Of a stretch of DNA of 12,580 nucleotides, positions 7,382 through 12,580 are shown one piece after another. Within the stretch, counting starts at the first letter, position 1; the number at the start of each line of letters is the position of its first letter. Source of the stretch: DATNFP01 sp035606335 (GTDB lineage Bacteria > Bacteroidota > Bacteroidia > Chitinophagales > Chitinophagaceae); NCBI GenBank assembly GCA_035606335.1, contig DATNFP010000041.1, forward strand, positions 1 to 12,580, given 5' to 3'. The notes beneath the pieces are model-generated. The model ran no database searches. It was not told the origin of the DNA and saw only the letters and a list, made by a program, of their open reading frames with translations. Both the position numbers and the translations under genes were made by a program.

Positions 7382-8761
7382 ATGGCACGTTCCGTAACTA
7401 TATTAGGTGCTGGACTAGTAGGTTCGTTATTAGCAATTATTCTACGCAAACGTGGATACGAAGTAACCGTATATGAGCGCCGACCAGATATGCGCAAGGC
7501 AACAATAGGAGCCGGGAGATCAATAAACCTTGCAATGAGCGTACGGGGATGGAATGCTTTAGACCTTGCAGGATTAAGAAAAGAAATGGAGGCACTGGCA
7601 ATACCCATGCAGGGACGGTTTTTGCACCAGCCTGATGGCAATACTGCTTTTCAACCTTATGGTAAAAATAATGAAGCGATATATTCGGTAAGCCGTGGTG
7701 AGCTGAATAAAAAATTAATGTCGCTTGCGGAGGAACAAGGCGTGTCTATACATTTCGATCATCGATGCACAAGGGTGAATGTACAAGACAATACTCTTTA
7801 TTTCCAAATGCCTGATGGTAGTGAAAAAGCTGTAAAGGCAGATTTACTTTTTGGCGCTGATGGGGCTTTCTCCGCGCTTCGCACCAGCTATACACATATC
7901 GACAGAGTAAATTCCTCACAGAATTACCTGGAATATGGATATAAAGAACTGACTATCCAGCCAGGCAATGATAACAAATGGGTAATGGAAAAAAATGCTT
8001 TGCATATCTGGCCACGAGGCAAGTTTATGATGATAGCCTTACCCAATACAGATGGCTCTTTTACCTGCACACTATTCATGCCTTTTGAGGGAGAAAACTC
8101 TTTTGAAAAATTAAAAACAAAGGATGATGTAACATCTTTCTTCAATACGGTGTTTACCGATGCTGTTCCTCTAATGCCAACATTAGGAGAAGACTTTTTT
8201 GCCAATCCCACTTCTTCTCTTATTACTACACATATCTATCCATGGCATTATACAGATAAAAGTGCCTTAATAGGTGACGCGGCACATGCTATTGTGCCAT
8301 TTTACGGTCAGGGCATGAACGCAGGATTTGAAGACTGCACCATATTGTCGAAGCTAATGGACAGGCATAATGATAATTGGGAAACAATCTTTAAAGCTTA
8401 CGATCAAAAGAGAAAACTAAATGGTGATGCTGTTGCGCAGCTTGCATTGCTTAACTTTGTAGAAATGAGAGATAAAGTGGCAGACCCGGTTTTTCTTGAG
8501 CGCAAAAAAATAGAAAAAGAATTAGGAAAACGCTATCCCAACCAATTCATATCGGTATATGAGATGGTTTCATTTAGCCATACTCCGTACGATACTGCTC
8601 TGCGTTGCATACAAGCACAGGATCAGCTACTGCAGCGTATCCTGAAAGAAGGAGATTTTTTTGAAAACGTTGAGAAGCAGGATTTTACTCACCAACTGGA
8701 TGAATGGTTAAACGACTATCACTATTCGGTACAACAACTGGATTTTGGGAACGAGGCCTGA
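7382..8761 (+). CDS. kmo: Kynurenine 3-monooxygenase (FAD-dependent)
   Basis: A 459-residue flavoprotein hydroxylase converting L-kynurenine to 3-hydroxykynurenine with NADPH and O2, a step of tryptophan breakdown that can feed quinolinate and NAD synthesis. Motifs: dinucleotide-binding GAGLVG (9-14), YERRP (31-35), GRSINLAMS (45-53), GADGAFSALR (158-167), EYGYKELTI (184-192), HIWPRGKFMMIALPN (208-222), and GDAAHAIVPFYGQGMNAGFED (298-318, read as GDAAHAIVPFYG plus QGMNAGFED). These closely match the Kmo family and separate it from generic UbiH-type hydroxylases. The ATG at 7382 is chosen over a TTG at 7346 because the Rossmann motif then begins near residue 5 and a promoter-like element overlaps the TTG. 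The C-terminus lacks a clear membrane anchor. Its last 17 bases overlap recJ. No other kynurenine-pathway gene is in the window. Confidence 0.93.
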   Translation: MARSVTILGAGLVGSLLAIILRKRGYEVTVYERRPDMRKATIGAGRSINLAMSVRGWNALDLAGLRKEMEALAIPMQGRFLHQPDGNTAFQPYGKNNEAIYSVSRGELNKKLMSLAEEQGVSIHFDHRCTRVNVQDNTLYFQMPDGSEKAVKADLLFGADGAFSALRTSYTHIDRVNSSQNYLEYGYKELTIQPGNDNKWVMEKNALHIWPRGKFMMIALPNTDGSFTCTLFMPFEGENSFEKLKTKDDVTSFFNTVFTDAVPLMPTLGEDFFANPTSSLITTHIYPWHYTDKSALIGDAAHAIVPFYGQGMNAGFEDCTILSKLMDRHNDNWETIFKAYDQKRKLNGDAVAQLALLNFVEMRDKVADPVFLERKKIEKELGKRYPNQFISVYEMVSFSHTPYDTALRCIQAQDQLLQRILKEGDFFENVEKQDFTHQLDEWLNDYHYSVQQLDFGNEA

Positions 8762-10460
8762 TAAACGCTGGACTGTAAAGCCAGCTAACGAAGAATATAT
8801 AAAACAGCTCTCTGACGATTTGAAAGTGCACCCCGCACTATGCAGACTGCTGGCAGTGCGTGGCATATCGGGTTATGAAAGCTCGCGACTTTTTTTCCGT
8901 CCCGACCTCTCTCACCTGCATGATCCATTTTTGATGAAGGGTATGCAACTGGCAGTTAACCGGATCAGTGATGCTGTTGAATGGCATGAGCGCATTATGG
9001 TATATGGCGATTATGATGTAGATGGCACTACCGCTGTTTCCGTTGTTTATTCATTCCTGAAACAACATTACAAAGGCGAACTTGCTTATTATATTCCTCA
9101 TCGGTATCGCGAAGGGTATGGTGTATCCAAACAAGGAATTGATCATGCTCATGAGAATGGCTATACATTACTTATTACGCTTGATTGTGGTATAAAATCT
9201 GTGGAATTAATTAAGTACGCGCAATCATTAGGCATAGATGTTATCGTGTGTGATCACCACTTACCTGATAAGCAATTGCCTCCTGCACTGGCAATATTAA
9301 ATCCCAAACAGCCGGAATGTAATTATCCATTTAAAGAATTAAGTGGCTGCGGTATTGGTTTTAAACTTATCACAGCGCTTGCCAAGAAATGGGACTTACC
9401 TGCGGAGGTCACGAACGAATATTTAGACCTTGTGGCAACGAGCATAGCTGCAGATATCGTACCTATGGATGGAGAGAACAGGGTGCTGGCATATTACGGC
9501 CTGAAGAAAATAAATGAATCCCCATGTCTTGCAATTGAGATCTTGAAACAATTAGGCGGCGTTACAAAACCATTGCGCATATCTGATCTTGTATTTGTAA
9601 TAGGGCCTCGTGTAAATGCCGCTGGACGCATGGATGATGCACGAAAAGCAGTAGAATTCTTCATAGAAAAAGATCCTGAAAAAATTAACGCACTTGCCGC
9701 CGCCTTGCATTCAGATAATTTTGAACGCAAAGAGGTAGATAAAAATATTACAGAAGAAGCACTGAGCCTGATACAGAACGACGATATAATGATAAGCCGG
9801 AAGTCAACAGTGCTTTATCAACCACATTGGCATAAAGGTGTGGTGGGTATTGTTGCATCCCGATTGATAGACCATTATTACCGTCCTACTATTGTCCTTA
9901 CGTCTTCTAATGATAAAGTGGCCGGCTCTGCACGCTCTGTGAGTGGTTTTAATATTTATGAGGCATTACATGAATGCCGCGACTTGCTTGAAAATTATGG
10001 CGGACACTTTTACGCAGCCGGGATGACATTACATCCTGACAAGGTGAATGATTTTGTGAATAGATTTGAAGAAGTTGTTTCCCGCACTATTACACCTGAT
10101 CTGCTGATACCGGAAATAGAAATAGATGCAGAAATACATCTTTCTGATATAAAGATGCCCTTTTATAAAATCATTGAGCAGTTCGAACCTTTTGGGCCTA
10201 CCAATTTGAGACCTGTTTTTATAACAAGAGGTGTATATGATTACCAGGGGTATTCAAGGGTTGTAAAAGATATGCATTTGAAATTTGTTGTTCATCAGAA
10301 TAATGGTACTGTAATAGATGGTATTGGTTTTGGCATTGCTGATAAATATGATATTGTTGCCAATGGGCCATTTGATATGCTCTACACCATTGATGAAAAT
10401 GATTATAATGGCACTGCTAAGCTACAAGTGAAAGTATTAGATATAAAAGCTTCAGCATGA
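8745..10460 (+). CDS. recJ: Single-stranded-DNA-specific exonuclease RecJ
   Basis: A 571-residue DHH-family 5'-3' exonuclease acting on single-stranded DNA in recombination and mismatch repair. Motifs in order: YGDYDVDGTT (87-96), LDCGIKS (146-152), CDHHLPD (169-175), GCGIGFK (201-207), ATSIAADIVPM (231-241), GPRVNAAGRMDDA (287-299), HKGVVGIVASRL (363-374), AGSARS (393-398) and the DHHA1 signature GGHFYAAGM (419-427). The aspartates and histidines of the first three motifs bind the catalytic Mn2+. The best start is TTG at 8745, overlapping the kmo end by 17 bases: family members have KRW near the N-terminus, here at residues 7-9, and no ATG lies between this point and the conserved region. 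Co-transcription with kmo follows from the overlap; a functional link is unlikely. Confidence 0.94.
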   Translation: MGTRPDKRWTVKPANEEYIKQLSDDLKVHPALCRLLAVRGISGYESSRLFFRPDLSHLHDPFLMKGMQLAVNRISDAVEWHERIMVYGDYDVDGTTAVSVVYSFLKQHYKGELAYYIPHRYREGYGVSKQGIDHAHENGYTLLITLDCGIKSVELIKYAQSLGIDVIVCDHHLPDKQLPPALAILNPKQPECNYPFKELSGCGIGFKLITALAKKWDLPAEVTNEYLDLVATSIAADIVPMDGENRVLAYYGLKKINESPCLAIEILKQLGGVTKPLRISDLVFVIGPRVNAAGRMDDARKAVEFFIEKDPEKINALAAALHSDNFERKEVDKNITEEALSLIQNDDIMISRKSTVLYQPHWHKGVVGIVASRLIDHYYRPTIVLTSSNDKVAGSARSVSGFNIYEALHECRDLLENYGGHFYAAGMTLHPDKVNDFVNRFEEVVSRTITPDLLIPEIEIDAEIHLSDIKMPFYKIIEQFEPFGPTNLRPVFITRGVYDYQGYSRVVKDMHLKFVVHQNNGTVIDGIGFGIADKYDIVANGPFDMLYTIDENDYNGTAKLQVKVLDIKASA

Positions 10461-10466
10461 TATCTC

Positions 10467-10517
10467 AGAAAATAAAAAATGCCCCATACTTTAAGCATGG
10501 GGCATTTTTTATTTTCT
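10467..10517. terminator. Bidirectional intrinsic terminator between convergent recJ and the PfkB kinase gene
   Basis: Two perfectly complementary 21-base arms (10467-10487 and 10497-10517) flank a 9-base loop. The loop-proximal part is ATGCCCCAT/ATGGGGCAT, and the outer part is A-rich on the left and T-rich on the right. Read in either direction this gives a GC hairpin followed by a T run. It starts 7 bases after the recJ stop and ends 11 bases before the end of the convergent kinase gene, so one element can serve both genes. Confidence 0.92.
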
Positions 10518-10527
10518 AAACTTAGTG

Positions 10528-11451
10528 CTATACTAAACTGATGTCAAAGTTTACCAGGTCAACAAATTCTTCAATACGGTTTTCTATATCTTCCTGGCTT
10601 ATTTCTTTCAGGCGGGTCGGTCCGAATTTTTCAACACAGAATGACGCCATCGCTGAACCCACGATGATACCTGTTTTCATATTTTCGAACGAGATATCTT
10701 TTGTGCGTGCTATATGACCTATGAAACCACCTGCAAAAGTATCACCAGCTCCTGTCGGATCAAAAACCTCTTCTAACGGTAATGCAGGTGCAAAAAATAC
10801 TTGCTTTCCATAAAATAAAAGTGCTCCATGTTCACCTTTCTTTATTATCAGGTATTTGGGGCCCATCGCCTGGATCTTTTGAGCAGCTTTTACCAGCGAA
10901 TACTCACCACTCAGTTCACGAGCCTCACTATCATTTACCATCAGTACATCTACCATTGTGAGCACCTTCTTCAAATCATCCATAGCGGTTGCCATCCAGA
11001 AATTCATGGTGTCCATCACGATCAGCTTGGGACGTTTTTTCATCTGGTTGATAACGCTTATTTGTACTGCCGGTACAAGGTTGCCTAACATCAAAAACTC
11101 ACTTTCCTTATAACTTTCCGGTATCTGTGGATTGAATTGCGCCAATACATTAAGGTCAGTTACCAGGGTATCGCGCGTGTTCATATCCAGGTGATAACGT
11201 CCACTCCAGAAAAAGCTTTTACCATCTTTTACTACTTCCACACCTTCAAAATCCACACCTCTGTTTTCCAGTTGGGTAATTTCTTCCTGCGGGAAATCGC
11301 CACCTACAATTGATACGGCCTTGATAGGCTCATGGAAATTAGATGCGGCCCAGGCTACATAAGTAGCAGAGCCACCAATGATCCTGTCTACTTTTCCAAA
11401 TGGGGTTTCTAATGCATCGAAGGCCATACTGCCTACTACCAGTAAAGACAT
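10528..11451 (-). CDS. PfkB-family sugar/nucleoside kinase, substrate unknown
   Basis: A 307-residue ribokinase-fold kinase that should transfer phosphate from ATP to a hydroxyl of a sugar or nucleoside. Visible elements are GGSATYVAWAASN (26-38), which is the N-terminal glycine-rich PfkB signature region, VNDSEAREL (172-180), and the C-terminal signature DPTGAGDTFAGGF (231-243) with catalytic base Asp237 and the anion-hole glycines. The start is ATG at 11449-11451; the frame remains open another 47 codons upstream, but that extension is not kinase-like and runs across the predicted promoter. The gene converges on recJ and diverges from cysS. The substrate cannot be assigned: ribokinase, adenosine kinase and fructokinase relatives share these motifs. 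Confidence 0.9.
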   Translation of the reverse strand: MSLLVVGSMAFDALETPFGKVDRIIGGSATYVAWAASNFHEPIKAVSIVGGDFPQEEITQLENRGVDFEGVEVVKDGKSFFWSGRYHLDMNTRDTLVTDLNVLAQFNPQIPESYKESEFLMLGNLVPAVQISVINQMKKRPKLIVMDTMNFWMATAMDDLKKVLTMVDVLMVNDSEARELSGEYSLVKAAQKIQAMGPKYLIIKKGEHGALLFYGKQVFFAPALPLEEVFDPTGAGDTFAGGFIGHIARTKDISFENMKTGIIVGSAMASFCVEKFGPTRLKEISQEDIENRIEEFVDLVNFDISLV

Positions 11452-11469
11452 ATAATAATAAACTTTGCG

Positions 11470-11500
11470 GCAAATGTAGCAGATAATTTGGCAATATGAA
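11470..11500 (-). promoter_or_regulatory. Predicted promoter of the PfkB kinase gene
   Basis: On the minus strand TACATTTG (complement of 11470-11477) matches the Bacteroidota -7 consensus exactly, and TTTC (complement of 11497-11500) lies 19 bases upstream as a one-mismatch -33 element. The ATG at 11451 follows 18 bases after the -7 box. This supports the shorter kinase start. Confidence 0.5.
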
Positions 11501-11593
11501 ATGCCACATTTTGCCGTATCGTTTTTATTTACCAACTTATCATTACTAATTGGAATTGCCGAATTATCCAGACATCGCATTACCACATTCACT

Positions 11594-11601
11594 TATCTTT
11601 G
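11594..11601 (+). promoter_or_regulatory. Predicted -7 box (TAnnTTTG) of the cysS promoter
   Basis: TATCTTTG is an exact match to TAnnTTTG, with only six bases between it and the cysS ATG. No -33 TTTG is seen at the expected spacing. If active, transcription would start at or within a few bases of the ATG and give a leaderless or nearly leaderless mRNA. The rest of the 11452-11607 divergent spacer carries only the kinase promoter. Confidence 0.35.
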
Positions 11602-11607
11602 CTCTAT

Positions 11608-12580
11608 ATGTCAGATTTATATCTATATAATTCTTATACACGTCAAAAGGAAAAATTTGAACCCTTGTTGCCTGGCTATGTCGGGTTATATGTTTGCGGC
11701 CCTACCGTATCAGGTGAATCTCACATGGGGCATGCGCGTCCTTATATCACTTTTGATGTAGTGTTTCGCTATTTGCAGCACCTGGGATATAAAGTGCGGT
11801 ACGTACGAAACATCACCGATGCAGGTCATTTTGAAGAGGAAGGACGCGAAGCCGAAGATAAAGTGAGCAGTAAGGCACAATTAGAAAGGCTGGAGCCTAT
11901 GGAACTCGTACAGAAATATACAAACCTGTTTCATTGGGGCATGCATCTGTTCAATTGCCTGGATCCAAATATTGAACCTGCGGCCACGGGGCATATAATA
12001 GAACAAATAAGCATGATAGAGGATATCATGAAAAAAGGATATGCTTACGCGGTGAACGGTTCTGTTTATTTTGATGTAAGAAAATATGCCGAGCATTATC
12101 CGTATGGCAAGTTGTCAGGCAGGGTGCTTGACGACCAGTTGGAGACCAGCCGCGAGCTGGAAGGCCAGGAAGAAAAAAGAAATAAAGCTGATTTCGCTCT
12201 TTGGAAAAAAGCGCCTCCACAGCATATTATGCGATGGCAAAGCCCATGGGGCGAGGGGTTTCCAGGCTGGCATATTGAATGCTCGGCGATGAGCAGCAAA
12301 TATCTCGGCCCGTCTTTTGATATACACGGTGGTGGTATGGACTTGCAATTTCCACATCACGAAAGTGAGATAGCACAATCTACTATTGCTCATGGTAACT
12401 CACCCGTGCGCTATTGGATGCATAATAATATGATTACCATCAATGGGAAGAAGATGGGAAAGAGCTATAATAATGTGATAAAGCTTACTGAATTGTTTAG
12501 TGGCAACCATCCATTATTAGAGCAGCCTTATCATCCAATGGTAGTGCGTTTTTATATATTACAGACACATTATCGCAGCA
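11608..12580 (+). CDS. cysS: Cysteinyl-tRNA synthetase (partial, C-terminus beyond window)
   Basis: This frame runs from an ATG at 11608 through 324 complete codons to the right edge and is not closed by a stop. The enzyme charges tRNA-Cys with cysteine using ATP. Class I motifs are present: HMGHA (39-43) is the HIGH-type motif, and KMGKS (282-286) replaces the usual KMSKS. The zinc ligands of the active site can be placed as Cys30, Cys225, His250 and Glu254, with the same spacing as E. coli CysS (28, 209, 234, 238). GWHIECSAMS (220-229) and FDIHGGGMDLQFPHHE (237-252) are diagnostic for CysS. About one third of the protein, including the anticodon-binding part, is outside the window. The gene diverges from the PfkB kinase gene. 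Confidence 0.96.
   Translation, partial: MSDLYLYNSYTRQKEKFEPLLPGYVGLYVCGPTVSGESHMGHARPYITFDVVFRYLQHLGYKVRYVRNITDAGHFEEEGREAEDKVSSKAQLERLEPMELVQKYTNLFHWGMHLFNCLDPNIEPAATGHIIEQISMIEDIMKKGYAYAVNGSVYFDVRKYAEHYPYGKLSGRVLDDQLETSRELEGQEEKRNKADFALWKKAPPQHIMRWQSPWGEGFPGWHIECSAMSSKYLGPSFDIHGGGMDLQFPHHESEIAQSTIAHGNSPVRYWMHNNMITINGKKMGKSYNNVIKLTELFSGNHPLLEQPYHPMVVRFYILQTHYRS

Noticed and set aside
11452..11592. 47-codon N-terminal extension of the PfkB kinase frame
   Set aside because: It is Cys/Tyr/Asn-rich, not kinase-like, and crosses an exact -7 promoter box; the ATG at 11451 begins the conserved fold directly.
11501..11761. 86-codon plus-strand frame overlapping the cysS start
   Set aside because: It is out of frame with the clearly conserved CysS N-terminus, spans the promoter region, and has no family resemblance.

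Overview
The window looks like chromosomal DNA of a Bacteroidota bacterium, most likely near the Chitinophagaceae. The reasons are AT-rich spacers, several TAnnTTTG-type -7 promoter boxes, an enlarged signal peptidase I, a kynurenine 3-monooxygenase, and a pigment operon of the flexirubin / aryl-polyene type. This placement is inferred from gene content; no search was run.

Region 1 (1-5420, all minus strand) is the 5' part of a pigment operon that runs off the left edge of the window. In transcription order it encodes: a SAM methyltransferase with a winged-helix N-terminus; an FAD-dependent halogenase-family enzyme; a 202-residue half-length ketosynthase-like protein without the catalytic Cys; an unrecognised 84-residue protein; a complete ketosynthase with Cys-His-His; and a ketosynthase-fold partner in which all three catalytic positions are replaced (like a chain-length factor, cut by the window edge). 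Gaps are 40 nt or less, with one ATGA overlap and one 1-nt gap, so this is a single transcription unit. The likely division of labour is that the ketosynthase/chain-length-factor pair builds the polyene chain, while halogenase and methyltransferase decorate the aromatic ring.

Region 2 (5549-7150, minus) holds signal peptidase I (lepB) followed 15 nt later by a small lipoprotein cytochrome c. They are probably co-transcribed from a promoter just upstream of lepB.

Region 3 (7382-10460, plus) holds kmo (kynurenine 3-monooxygenase) overlapping recJ (single-strand exonuclease). It ends at a perfect 21-bp inverted repeat that serves as a bidirectional terminator.

Region 4 holds a PfkB-family sugar/nucleoside kinase (minus, convergent with recJ) and, divergent from it, the first 324 codons of cysS (cysteinyl-tRNA synthetase, plus), which runs off the right edge. 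No tRNA, rRNA, CRISPR or insertion sequence is visible. The longest non-coding stretch is about 230 nt (7151-7381, between lepB and kmo), and it shows only promoter-like elements.
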